Below, in pieces: positions 9,455 through 16,963 of a stretch of 64,000 nucleotides of DNA. Each line of letters opens with the position of its first letter. Position 1 is the stretch's first letter. Position numbers and translations under genes: made by a program. The notes under the pieces are model-generated. The model saw nothing but the letters and a program-made list of their open reading frames with translations, was not told the DNA's origin and made no database searches. The stretch spans positions 5,208,001-5,272,000 of the forward strand of contig NZ_JASGIV010000001.1 in the NCBI RefSeq assembly GCF_047654805.1. Reading direction: 5' to 3'. Source of the DNA: Pelomonas sp047654805. GTDB taxonomy: Bacteria > Pseudomonadota > Gammaproteobacteria > Burkholderiales > Burkholderiaceae_C.

Positions 9455-10747
9455 ATGAGCAGCCATGACATCTGGGCCGACGTGAGCACCCGGCTGGCAC
9501 TCGACGAGGCGCCGAACCTGGTCAGCGCCTTGCCCATTGGTCAGCGCCGCCGGCGTGCCGCTGCCCGCGATGCCGATGGCCGCGCCAAGGTCGAGCTGGT
9601 GCGTGACGAGGACGGCCTGCTGCGCTGGGTCTACTCGCCGCCGACCACGCCAGGCGGCACGGGGCGGCGGTCCTATCGGTCGATCCGCGTGGCGCCTGCC
9701 GACGTGGTGCAGAGCTTTCGCTTCAACGATTTCGGCGCCAACGCGGTCACCGACAAGCTGATCGCGGCCGATGGCTGGCTGACGCCCGACCAACGCATGC
9801 AGCGCTGGCAGGACGGCCACCTGGTGGACGACGTCCAGCCCAGCATCGACAAGGGGCGCGTTCTGCTGCTGGTGCATGGCACCTTCAGCAAGTCGCAGAT
9901 GTGGTTCGACGAGCTGCAGGCAAGCGATGCCGGCAAGAAGCTGCTGGCCAGCTGGCAGCAGAAGTACAGCGCCATCCTGGCCTTTGGCCACCCAACGCTG
10001 TCCGTGGCGGCCTGGTCCAACGCGCTGGACCTGCATCGCGCGCTGCTGAACGTGAGCGCACCCATCGACGTGGTCTGCCACAGCCGTGGGGGCCTGGTGG
10101 TGGGCTGGCTGATGCGGCTGCGGGCCGTGCCGGTGGAGCGCGTGGTCTTCGTGGCGTCGCCGCTGGTAGGCACCAGCCTGGCGGCGCCGGACAAGCTGCG
10201 CGCCGCGCTCGACATGATCGCCAGCTACGCCGATGCGGTGTCCAAGGTCAGCGCACACGCCACGGGCATCGTGCCATTCGCCGAGGGCGTTTCGCTGCTG
10301 GCCAAGATCTTCGGCAAGGTGTTGCACCTGGGCAGCACCACGCCCATCGTCGACGCGGCGGTGGGGCTGGTGCCAGGGCTTGCGACGCAGCAATTGGTCA
10401 AGAACAACAGCGACGTGCGGCAGTTGTTTGCCGACCCCTGGCTCAGCACGCCCCAGATGTCTGGCATTGGCGCGGCCTTCCAGCCCGACGAGAGCGCGCA
10501 GCCGATCTGGAAGTTCTGGAGGCGTTTCAGCCATATCGGCGACCAGATCAAGTACGGCGCAGCCGACATGGTGTTCCCCGGCCCCAATGACCTCGTGGTG
10601 GACGTGGACTCGATGTTCCGGCTGGGCGAGGGCGGCAACATCACGTTCGAGGCCCTGGGCGTGGGACCGACCACGCATCACACCAACTACTTTCGGGACG
10701 AGCGCGTGATCGGCTATCTGGGTGATCGGCTGTCGATCCAGAACTGA
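9455..10747 (+). CDS. Serine alpha/beta hydrolase (lipase/esterase-like, DUF7379-type) paired with the CHAT protein
   Basis: A 430-residue protein. After an N-terminal region of about 130 residues the hydrolase core begins at LLLVHGTFSKSQMWF (oxyanion region). The nucleophile elbow is CHSRGGLVVG with Ser near residue 210. A late segment has PNDLVVDVDSM (candidate catalytic Asp) and THHTNYF (candidate His), so the triad looks complete. HGTFS and HSRGG resemble hydrolase domains I recall fused to CHAT domains in other bacteria. There is no signal peptide, so it probably acts in the cytoplasm. It lies 70 bp after the CHAT-transglutaminase gene with a GAAGGGAG ribosome site, as a two-gene operon. 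Substrate unknown: lipid, ester or peptide bond are all possible. Confidence 0.8.
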   Translation: MSSHDIWADVSTRLALDEAPNLVSALPIGQRRRRAAARDADGRAKVELVRDEDGLLRWVYSPPTTPGGTGRRSYRSIRVAPADVVQSFRFNDFGANAVTDKLIAADGWLTPDQRMQRWQDGHLVDDVQPSIDKGRVLLLVHGTFSKSQMWFDELQASDAGKKLLASWQQKYSAILAFGHPTLSVAAWSNALDLHRALLNVSAPIDVVCHSRGGLVVGWLMRLRAVPVERVVFVASPLVGTSLAAPDKLRAALDMIASYADAVSKVSAHATGIVPFAEGVSLLAKIFGKVLHLGSTTPIVDAAVGLVPGLATQQLVKNNSDVRQLFADPWLSTPQMSGIGAAFQPDESAQPIWKFWRRFSHIGDQIKYGAADMVFPGPNDLVVDVDSMFRLGEGGNITFEALGVGPTTHHTNYFRDERVIGYLGDRLSIQN

Positions 10748-10765
10748 ACTCGCCGCTGTCGCAAT

Positions 10766-11389
10766 TCAAGGCGTCGCCAGCGACGCGAGCTGCCAGGCTG
10801 CGAATCCCGCGAGCAGCACCGCCGACCCGCGCCGTATCCAGCGCAGGTGTACTGCCTGCATGCGCTCGCGCAAGCGGCTCACCAAGCCCACCAGCACCAA
10901 CCACCAGACCGCAGAGCCCAGGAAGACGCCGGCGATCATCCATGCTGGCGATGCCATCGTCAGGCCCGCAGCCAGCGACGAGAAAACCGCGATGAAGGAC
11001 AGGATGGTTGCTGGGTTGGACAGCGTCAGCAAGAAGGTGCCGCCGAATGCATGCCAGCCCCTGACGCCGCCCTTGGCGGCGGCCGCCTGCCCGGCTTGTG
11101 CGCCATGCCAGGCGGTCCAGGCCAGCCACAACAGAAAGAGCGCTCCGCCCACCGCCAGCGGGGCGCGCGCCTCGGTCAGCAGCCGGATCACCGCCGTCAC
11201 GCCGAAGGCACCGATCGCGCCGTAGAGGGCATCCGCGACGGCCGCGCCCAGGCCGGTGGCCAAGCCGACGCGCGCGCCATGGTCCAGCGTGCGCTGGATA
11301 CATAGCAGGCCGATGGGGCCGACGGGTGCGGCAATGGACAGGCCGATCAGGGCCGATTTGAGGAGCAGGGGCAGGGGCGAAGCTTCCAT
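10766..11389 (-). CDS. LysE family amino-acid exporter
   Basis: A 207-residue inner-membrane protein with about six hydrophobic segments. The LysE/RhtB start AAPVGPIGLLCIQRTL near residues 20-35 and the LSNPATILSFIAVF motif near 122-135 are typical. It should export an amino acid or analogue. It is divergent from an Lrp/AsnC regulator (88 bp between starts), an arrangement usual for LysE-type exporters and their regulators, so the regulator at 11478 probably controls it. The substrate cannot be read from sequence. Confidence 0.9.
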   Translation of the reverse strand: MEASPLPLLLKSALIGLSIAAPVGPIGLLCIQRTLDHGARVGLATGLGAAVADALYGAIGAFGVTAVIRLLTEARAPLAVGGALFLLWLAWTAWHGAQAGQAAAAKGGVRGWHAFGGTFLLTLSNPATILSFIAVFSSLAAGLTMASPAWMIAGVFLGSAVWWLVLVGLVSRLRERMQAVHLRWIRRGSAVLLAGFAAWQLASLATP

Positions 11390-11477
11390 GCCAGAAAGTC
11401 TATGCAGTAGAACCGCAACCTAGAATGCAGAATCTCAGGCAAGATAGATGAATTGTCTAAATATTTAAGGTGAATCA
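11390..11477. promoter_or_regulatory. AT-rich divergent promoter region, LysE/Lrp
   Basis: These 88 bases between divergent genes are much richer in A+T than their surroundings (for example AATTGTCTAAATATTTAA at 11452-11469). They contain a tandem AGAATGC/AGAATCT near 11422. Lrp-type regulators bind AT-rich, loosely palindromic sites, so autoregulation and control of the exporter from here is likely. No exact -35/-10 pair is assigned. Confidence 0.5.
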
Positions 11478-11924
11478 GTGATTGGCATGGTGGATGAGAA
11501 GGCCTGGCGCATTCTGTCGGCGCTGCAGGAGGATGCTCGCGTGTCCCTGAAGACGCTGGCCGAGATCGCCGGGCTGTCACTGCCGGCCACGGCCGAACGG
11601 GTCCGGAAGATGGAGGCAGCCGGCCTCATCCGTGGGTATCACGCCGATATCGCGCCGGAAGCCCTAGGCTATGTCATCAAAGCCGTGGTGGCCATCACGA
11701 CCCAGCATCCCTACAAGCAGAAGTTCATCGAGGTGCTGAGGGCCAAGCCGCAGGTGCTGGAGTGCCTGCACGTGACCGGGGCGGACTCCTGCCTGTTCAC
11801 CGTGGTCGCGAAGGACATGCAGGACCTGGAGCAGTTCCTCGCCAGCATCAATCAGTATGGCGAGACGCGCACATCCATCGTGATGTCATCGCAAATCCCG
11901 CGCCGTGGGGTGCAGCGGTTCTAG
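11478..11924 (+). CDS. Lrp/AsnC family transcriptional regulator
   Basis: A 148-residue regulator. The N-terminal helix-turn-helix is WRILSALQEDARVSLKTLAEIAGLS..TAERVRKME (residues about 8-50). The C-terminal RAM effector-binding domain is seen in KAVVAITT, LECLHVTGADSCLFTVVAKD. The start is GTG at 11478, supported by an AAGGT ribosome site 6 bases upstream; the ATG at 11487 lacks one. The divergent LysE exporter is the probable target, with an amino acid as effector. Confidence 0.92.
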   Translation: MIGMVDEKAWRILSALQEDARVSLKTLAEIAGLSLPATAERVRKMEAAGLIRGYHADIAPEALGYVIKAVVAITTQHPYKQKFIEVLRAKPQVLECLHVTGADSCLFTVVAKDMQDLEQFLASINQYGETRTSIVMSSQIPRRGVQRF

Positions 11925-11936
11925 GAAGGCCGCGCG

Positions 11937-12959
11937 CTACTGCGCGACCAACTCCACGCGCCGGTTCCTCGCGCGCCCCGCCTCGTCTGCGTTGCCTGCC
12001 ATGGGGGCCAAGCTGGCCAGCCCCCTGGGCACGAGCCGCTTCGCATCGACCTTGTAGGGCGCCGCGGTCAGCGACGCGACGACGGCCTGGGCGCGGGCGA
12101 GGCTGAGCTTCTCGTTGGCCTCGAAGCTGCCGACGTTGTCGGTGTGGCCGACGATCCAGGCCTTGAGCGCGGGCTGTGTCTTCAGCAACTCGGCCATCGC
12201 GTCGAGCTGGGGCCTGGATTCGGGCTTGAGCTCGGCCTTTCCGGTGTCAAAGAAGAGGCCGGTCAGCGTGACCCGTCCTTCCGCCGCCAGGCCGGCTTGC
12301 AGGCCAGCGGGGTCCACGCTGACCTGGCCGGTGGCCATGGCCCGGGGCTCGATGATCTGCAGGTAGGTGGCGACCAGCCCGGTGTTGGCATTGGCGGCAA
12401 GGGAGTTGTAGAGCAGCACCGTCGCCTCCTGGCCCGGCCGACCCAGCGTGCCGACCAGCATGCGCCCCTGGTCGTAGGTCAGGGCCGAGCTCAGGCTGTA
12501 GCGGCTGCCTGTGGGCGTTTCGATGGAACCCTGGGCCCAGGCGAAGCCCTTGGCGGGGTCGAGTTGGCGGGCCCAGGCGAAGTAGAGATCGCTGCAATCG
12601 CGTTCGCAGGCGAAACGCTTCTTGAAGCCGGCCTGGGCCAGCGCCTGCTCGTAGTTGCGCCACACCTCCAGTGCTGCCTTGCCGCGTGGTGCGATGTAGA
12701 GCAGCCGCGTGACCTTGCCTTCCAGCTCGACGAGGTCCTTGAACTTGTACCGGTCGGCCTTCTGCAGCTCGGGCGTTGCCGGCACGGTGGCGGAGTCCCA
12801 TTCGGAGACACGCTGGCCCGCCAGCCAGGAGCCAGCGAAACGCCGGACGAGCGGATGGTCAGCTGCGCCGGCCACGTCGGCCTTGGGTTCTTCGGCCCGG
12901 GCGCTGGCGAGGCTCAGGGCGGCGACGATGGGAAGAAGGACGGCGCTGGCGTGGAGCAT
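11937..12959 (-). CDS. DUF4892-like/OmpA C-terminal domain envelope protein
   Basis: A 340-residue exported protein. The start at 12959 gives a clean signal peptide (MLHASAVLLPIVAALSLASARA, cleaved before EEPKAD); the open frame extends upstream without sense. The N-terminal part (HPLVRRFAGSWLAGQ onward) resembles DUF4892. The C-terminal 110 residues are an OmpA-like peptidoglycan-binding domain: FFDTGKAELKPES, WIVGHTDNVGS, NEKLSLARAQAVVASL, and the final NRRVELV. It probably anchors to peptidoglycan from the periplasm or outer membrane. It lies 104 bp after a GNAT gene in the same direction and is convergent with the Lrp gene. Confidence 0.88.
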   Translation of the reverse strand: MLHASAVLLPIVAALSLASARAEEPKADVAGAADHPLVRRFAGSWLAGQRVSEWDSATVPATPELQKADRYKFKDLVELEGKVTRLLYIAPRGKAALEVWRNYEQALAQAGFKKRFACERDCSDLYFAWARQLDPAKGFAWAQGSIETPTGSRYSLSSALTYDQGRMLVGTLGRPGQEATVLLYNSLAANANTGLVATYLQIIEPRAMATGQVSVDPAGLQAGLAAEGRVTLTGLFFDTGKAELKPESRPQLDAMAELLKTQPALKAWIVGHTDNVGSFEANEKLSLARAQAVVASLTAAPYKVDAKRLVPRGLASLAPMAGNADEAGRARNRRVELVAQ

Positions 12960-13063
12960 GAGGACGGCGTCTGTTGCAAAGGCACGATGTTGACGCAGCC
13001 AGTGCGCCCATCCGACGCACGGCCAGCCTGCAAATGTGGGAGCCGGAAGAGGCGACGCGGCGC

Positions 13064-13822
13064 TCAGCGCAGTTCGGGCTCGGGGCTGCGGTAGTGGTAG
13101 CGGTAGGCGAAGACGAAGCCCAGGCGCGCGTACAGCCGCTGTGCGATCGCGTTGTCGCTGCCGACCTGCAGATACGCCTGGCGCGCGCCCTGGCCATGGG
13201 CGAGGGCCAGCAGTGCTCGGCACAGGCGCTCGCCGTGGCCCTGGCGCGGCGCGGCCGAGGCGATGTCGTAGAGGCCAACGATGTCGCCGTCGACAACCAT
13301 CTGGCCGCAGGCGAGCAACCGGTTGTCGGGGTCTTTCAGCGCGAAGCCCTGGTAGATGACCGGCGCGTTGGCGATGCGCTCGGCGTGCGCGGCAATGGCG
13401 GTGTCGGATGAACCGCGCAGCGCACCGACCAGGGCCGCATAGGCGGATGCATCCAGGGCCTGGAGGGCGACTGGCGGGGCGGCGGGCGCGAGGGCGTGCA
13501 GCACCATCACGTCGGCGGCGTCGAAGGCGCCCCAGCCCCGGGCGGCGAGCAGCATGTCCAGGTCGGCCGGCTGGCTCCAGGGCGTCACGCGTACGGCCAG
13601 GGGCAGGCCGGCGGCGTCGTAGGCCTGCTGGCAGCGGGATAGCAGCTCGTCCAGCGGCAGCGAGCCCTGGCGCAGCGCGTTGATGCAGCGCGAGCGCTTG
13701 GCCTTGCCCGGCGACAGGCGGATCAGCCAGCCATCGATGTCAGCCTGCTGGGGTGGGGCGCTGGCGTCCAGTCCGGCCTGTTCGGCGCGCAGGGCGAGGG
13801 CCTGGAGGCGGGCGTCAGGCAT
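13064..13822 (-). CDS. GNAT family N-acetyltransferase
   Basis: A 252-residue protein with the GNAT fold at its C-terminus: VGLYDIASAAPRQGHGERLCRALLALAHGQGARQAYLQV contains the acetyl-CoA loop RQGHGERL, followed by NAIAQRLYARLGFVFAYRYHYR. The N-terminal half looks like a second, degenerate GNAT-like unit. The ATG at 13822 overlaps the end of the upstream GNAT gene by 8 bases, so the two are coupled. The substrate is unknown. Confidence 0.88.
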   Translation of the reverse strand: MPDARLQALALRAEQAGLDASAPPQQADIDGWLIRLSPGKAKRSRCINALRQGSLPLDELLSRCQQAYDAAGLPLAVRVTPWSQPADLDMLLAARGWGAFDAADVMVLHALAPAAPPVALQALDASAYAALVGALRGSSDTAIAAHAERIANAPVIYQGFALKDPDNRLLACGQMVVDGDIVGLYDIASAAPRQGHGERLCRALLALAHGQGARQAYLQVGSDNAIAQRLYARLGFVFAYRYHYRSPEPELR

Positions 13823-14363
13823 CGCCGAGCAGGGCCGAGGGGCGGCGCCACACGCAGCGCCATACCGGGTGCTGCTGACCAGCGAGCGGCTCACTCAGCT
13901 GCCGGTCGCTGATCTCGGCACCCAGGCGCTCGTAGAAGCCCCGGGCGGCCCAGTTGACGTCCAGCACCCAGAGATAGAGCGGGCGGGTGGAGCCTTCTCG
14001 CTGCAGTTGCGCTGCCACACCCTGCATCAGCCGACGGCCGATGCCGCCGCCCTTGAGATCGGGGGCTACGTGCAGGTTGTCGATGTAGTCGCCCCAATCC
14101 GGGTCATGGTCGGGCATGACATAGGCGAAGCCCAGCAGGCGACCTGCTGAATCCTCCGCGATCAGGCCCCATTCGGCGCTGGCGGTGCCGGCCTGCAGGC
14201 GCGCGTGCCATGCCTGGCGGCGTTCGGCGGCGGCCTCATGGTCGAGGTACTGGTCCGTGAAGACACCACGGTAGGCACTGCGCCAGCTGGCAGCATGGAG
14301 GGCCGCGACGGCATCGGCGTCGGCCGGCGTCATTGGGCGGAGCGTGATGTCGGGCAGCGCCAT
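13815..14363 (-). CDS. GNAT family N-acetyltransferase
   Basis: A 182-residue acetyltransferase. IDNLHVAPDLKGGGIGRRLMQGVAAQL carries the acetyl-CoA loop KGGGIGRRL, and LWVLDVNWAARGFYERLGAEI is the conserved C-terminal strand-helix. It follows parA by 6 bp and overlaps the next GNAT gene by 8 bp, so it lies on the mnmG-parA transcript. The substrate cannot be read from sequence. Confidence 0.92.
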   Translation of the reverse strand: MALPDITLRPMTPADADAVAALHAASWRSAYRGVFTDQYLDHEAAAERRQAWHARLQAGTASAEWGLIAEDSAGRLLGFAYVMPDHDPDWGDYIDNLHVAPDLKGGGIGRRLMQGVAAQLQREGSTRPLYLWVLDVNWAARGFYERLGAEISDRQLSEPLAGQQHPVWRCVWRRPSALLGDA

Positions 14364-14369
14364 GGCGCG

Positions 14370-15146
14370 TCAGCGCATGGATTCGATCCGCCGCACCATC
14401 TCCTTGGCGAAGTCGACGAAGGCCTGCGCGCCCTTGGAGCTCGGATCGAAGACGACGCCGGGCAAGCCATAGCTGGGGGCCTCGGCCAGCCGCACGTTGC
14501 GCGGGATGACGGTGTCGAAGACCTTGTCGCCGAAATGGGACTTGAGCTGGTCGCTGACCTGCTGCTGCAGCGTGATGCGCGGGTCGAACATGACGCGCAG
14601 CAGGCCGATGATCTCCAGGTCGCGGTTCAGGTTGGCGTGGATCTGCTTGATGGTGTTGACCAGGTCGGTCAACCCTTCCAGTGCGAAGTACTCGCACTGC
14701 ATGGGCACGATGACGCCGTGGGCGCTGCACAGACCGTTGAGTGTCAGCATGGACAGCGAGGGCGGGCAGTCGATCAGCACGAAGTCGTAGTCGGCGCCGG
14801 CCTGGGCCAGTGCCGACTTCAGGCGAGCCTCGCGGCGCTCCAGCTCCACGAGCTCGACCTCGGCGCCGGCCAGTTCGCGGTTGGCGCCCAGCACGTCGTA
14901 ACCGGCCTTCTCGGCGCGGGTCTTGGCCTCGGCGACGGTGGCTGACTCCAGCAGCACGTCATAGACCGTCATTTCCAGCTTGCGCTTGTCGATGCCCGAG
15001 CCCATGGTCGCGTTGCCCTGGGGATCCAGGTCGACGACGAGGACGCGCTGCCCGATCTGCGCCAGCCCGGCGGCGAGGTTGACGGTGGTGGTGGTCTTGC
15101 CAACGCCGCCCTTCTGGTTGGCGATACAGAAAATCTTGGATGCCAT
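14370..15146 (-). CDS. parA: ParA/Soj chromosome-partition ATPase
   Basis: A 258-residue deviant-Walker ATPase that moves ParB-parS complexes along the nucleoid. Walker A' is NQKGGVGKTTTTVNLA at residues 10-25. VVDLDPQGNATMGSG and DYDFVLIDCPPSL give Walker A'' and B. The chosen ATG at 15146 yields the typical MASKIFCIANQKGG start; the longer frame runs into the LysE gene. It lies 5 bp after a LysE gene and 6 bp before a GNAT gene. ParB is not next to it but about 9 kb away, which is unusual. Confidence 0.97.
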   Translation of the reverse strand: MASKIFCIANQKGGVGKTTTTVNLAAGLAQIGQRVLVVDLDPQGNATMGSGIDKRKLEMTVYDVLLESATVAEAKTRAEKAGYDVLGANRELAGAEVELVELERREARLKSALAQAGADYDFVLIDCPPSLSMLTLNGLCSAHGVIVPMQCEYFALEGLTDLVNTIKQIHANLNRDLEIIGLLRVMFDPRITLQQQVSDQLKSHFGDKVFDTVIPRNVRLAEAPSYGLPGVVFDPSSKGAQAFVDFAKEMVRRIESMR

Positions 15147-15151
15147 GGGGT

Positions 15152-15766
15152 CTACCTGGACAGCGCCAGCCTGATGCCGAAGCCGAGCAGGCAGATGCCC
15201 GCGATCTTGTTGAGCAGGGTGGTGATCGAGGGCTTGGATCGCAGCCGCTCGGCGAGCTGATGGGTCAGCAGCACGGCCGCCAGGCCGTAGAGGAAAGTCA
15301 GCGCAGCGATGGTGGCGGCCATGGCGGCGAAGGTGGCCGTACCTTGGTGGCGGGCAGGGTCGACGAACAGCGGGAAGAAGGCCATGTAGAACACGATGGC
15401 CTTGGGGTTCAGCAGAGTGATGACCGCAGCCTGCCGGAAGTAGTGGCGGGGCTTGATGTCGAGCACCGGTCCTTGCCCCGGCTTGGCGGTCAGCATGCGC
15501 CAGCCCAGCCAGGCGAGGTAGGCAGCACCCGCCCACTGCACGGCGTTGAAGGCCGCCGGATAGGCCGCCAGCAGCGCCGCCACGCCCGCCACGGCCAACC
15601 ACAGCAGCACCTGATCGCCAGCGATGATGCCGAAGGTGGCGGCCATGCCACCAGCGATGCCGCCCTTGCTGGTGGAGGTGATCAGCGCCAGGTTGCCGGG
15701 GCCCGGAATGGCGAGAAACAGCACGATGGCGGCGACGAACGCGCCGTAGTCAGCGATGCCAAACAT
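15152..15766 (-). CDS. LysE family translocator
   Basis: A 204-residue integral membrane protein, the second LysE/RhtB family member of the window. IPGPGNLALITSTSKGG near residues 20-36 and LLNPKAIVFYMAFFPLFVD near 125-143 are family landmarks; the hydrophobic profile fits six helices. The ATG at 15766 is chosen over an upstream in-frame ATG inside the end of rsmG. It lies between rsmG (61 bp) and parA (5 bp). It is not close to the LysE at 10766 in sequence. Confidence 0.9.
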   Translation of the reverse strand: MFGIADYGAFVAAIVLFLAIPGPGNLALITSTSKGGIAGGMAATFGIIAGDQVLLWLAVAGVAALLAAYPAAFNAVQWAGAAYLAWLGWRMLTAKPGQGPVLDIKPRHYFRQAAVITLLNPKAIVFYMAFFPLFVDPARHQGTATFAAMAATIAALTFLYGLAAVLLTHQLAERLRSKPSITTLLNKIAGICLLGFGIRLALSR

Positions 15767-15827
15767 AGGGGGCGGCAAGGGGAAGGGCAGCCAGTTTAAG
15801 CGACGCGCATCCAGCCAAGGTGGCGTG

Positions 15828-16460
15828 TTATCTCTGACGCATCCAGACCAGGCAGCGTTGAGCATCCAGGCCCGGGACGGTCAGTTGTTCCACGTGAAAC
15901 ACGTCCACGTCGGAGGGCAGGGCGGCGATCTCGTCGGCCGGATGCTGGCCCTTCATGGCCATCCAGGCCGCACCTTCGGCCAGGTGCTGGCGGGTCAGGC
16001 TGGTGAAGTCGAGCAACGAGGCGAAGGCGCGTGAGGTGATGACGCCGAAGGGCTCCGTCCCCAGGGCCTCGACGCGGCTGTGCACCCCGTGCAGATTGGG
16101 CAGCTTCAGTTCGGCGGCGACCTGCTGGATGAAGGTGGCCTTCTTGGCAACGGCATCCACGCAGCTGACATCCGTATCCGGGCAGCAGATCGCGATGACC
16201 ACGCCGGGCAGTCCGCCGCCAGCGCCGACGTCCATCAGGCGCGCGGGCGCACCGTGCCTGCGCAACGGCGCGATGACCGACAGGCTGTCGACCAGGTGGT
16301 GGCTCAGCATCTGCGCCGGATCACGCACGGCGGTCAGGTTGTAGACCTTGTTCCACTTTTGCAGCAGGGTCAGGTAGGCCAGCAGCTGCTCTTGCTGGTG
16401 CGGGCTGAGTTCAAGGCCCAGGGACGCCACGTCCTGGGCCAGTCGGTCTGCGAGGTTCAA
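15828..16460 (-). CDS. rsmG: 16S rRNA (guanine-527-N7)-methyltransferase
   Basis: A 210-residue SAM-dependent methyltransferase that modifies G527 of 16S rRNA; loss gives low-level streptomycin resistance in other bacteria. The SAM-binding loop is MDVGAGGGLPGVVIA near residues 72-86; LLQKWNKVYNLTAVRD precedes it. The start is a TTG at 16460: it gives the usual family length and overlaps the stop of the upstream isochorismatase gene, and no ATG fits. A parS-like site lies in its 3' part, encoding VFHVEQ. Confidence 0.94.
   Translation of the reverse strand: MNLADRLAQDVASLGLELSPHQQEQLLAYLTLLQKWNKVYNLTAVRDPAQMLSHHLVDSLSVIAPLRRHGAPARLMDVGAGGGLPGVVIAICCPDTDVSCVDAVAKKATFIQQVAAELKLPNLHGVHSRVEALGTEPFGVITSRAFASLLDFTSLTRQHLAEGAAWMAMKGQHPADEIAALPSDVDVFHVEQLTVPGLDAQRCLVWMRQR
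15886..15901. other. parS-like ParB binding site 1 (inside rsmG)
   Basis: TGTTCCACGTGAAACA matches the parS consensus TGTTTCACGTGAAACA at 15 of 16 bases. It lies within the rsmG coding sequence, about 740 bp upstream of the parA start. Confidence 0.85.
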
Positions 16461-16963
16461 GCCAGCACCTCGGCCAGGGTCGTCAGTGGAATACCGGCCT
16501 CTCGAAGTTCGTGGTTCACGCGTTCGCGCACGGCGGCGGCGGTGAGGTTGTTCTGCGGCCAGGTATGGTGGGCGTCGGAAACCAGCGTCACCGGCAGGAT
16601 GCGGCGCTGCCCGCCCAGGGCGGTGGCCTGGACACAGCAATCGCTCTGCAGCCCGGCGAGCAGGATGCGGTCGTGCCCGGCCAGCAGCTGGACGAGGGCG
16701 GCATTGCTGAAGGCATCCGCCTCCACCTTCACGATGCGTGGTTCGTCGGCGGCAGGCGCCAGCCGCGAGTCGATGGCGAAGCCGGCGCCGTCCATGGCAC
16801 CGGCGGGTTCGTGGTGCTGCACCCACAACACAGACCAGCCTTGGGCTCGGGCATGGGCGACTGCACGCTGACAGGCAGCGATGAGTTCATCGCCATCGGG
16901 CATGGCCCAATCGCCGCTGAAGGCGCCTACCTGGGTGTCGATGATGACGAGGGCGGTGCTCAT
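16457..16963 (-). CDS. Isochorismatase-like cysteine hydrolase
   Basis: A 168-residue member of the isochorismatase/nicotinamidase superfamily. The catalytic triad is visible: Asp9 in ALVIIDTQVGAF, Lys79 in RIVKVEADAF, and Cys110 in GLQSDCCVQATA. Nicotinamidase, isochorismatase and other amidase activities are possible. It overlaps mnmG by 4 bp (ATGA) and its stop overlaps the TTG of rsmG. This insertion between mnmG and rsmG, usually direct neighbours, ties a metabolic hydrolase to the origin-proximal operon. Confidence 0.9.
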   Translation of the reverse strand: MSTALVIIDTQVGAFSGDWAMPDGDELIAACQRAVAHARAQGWSVLWVQHHEPAGAMDGAGFAIDSRLAPAADEPRIVKVEADAFSNAALVQLLAGHDRILLAGLQSDCCVQATALGGQRRILPVTLVSDAHHTWPQNNLTAAAVRERVNHELREAGIPLTTLAEVLA

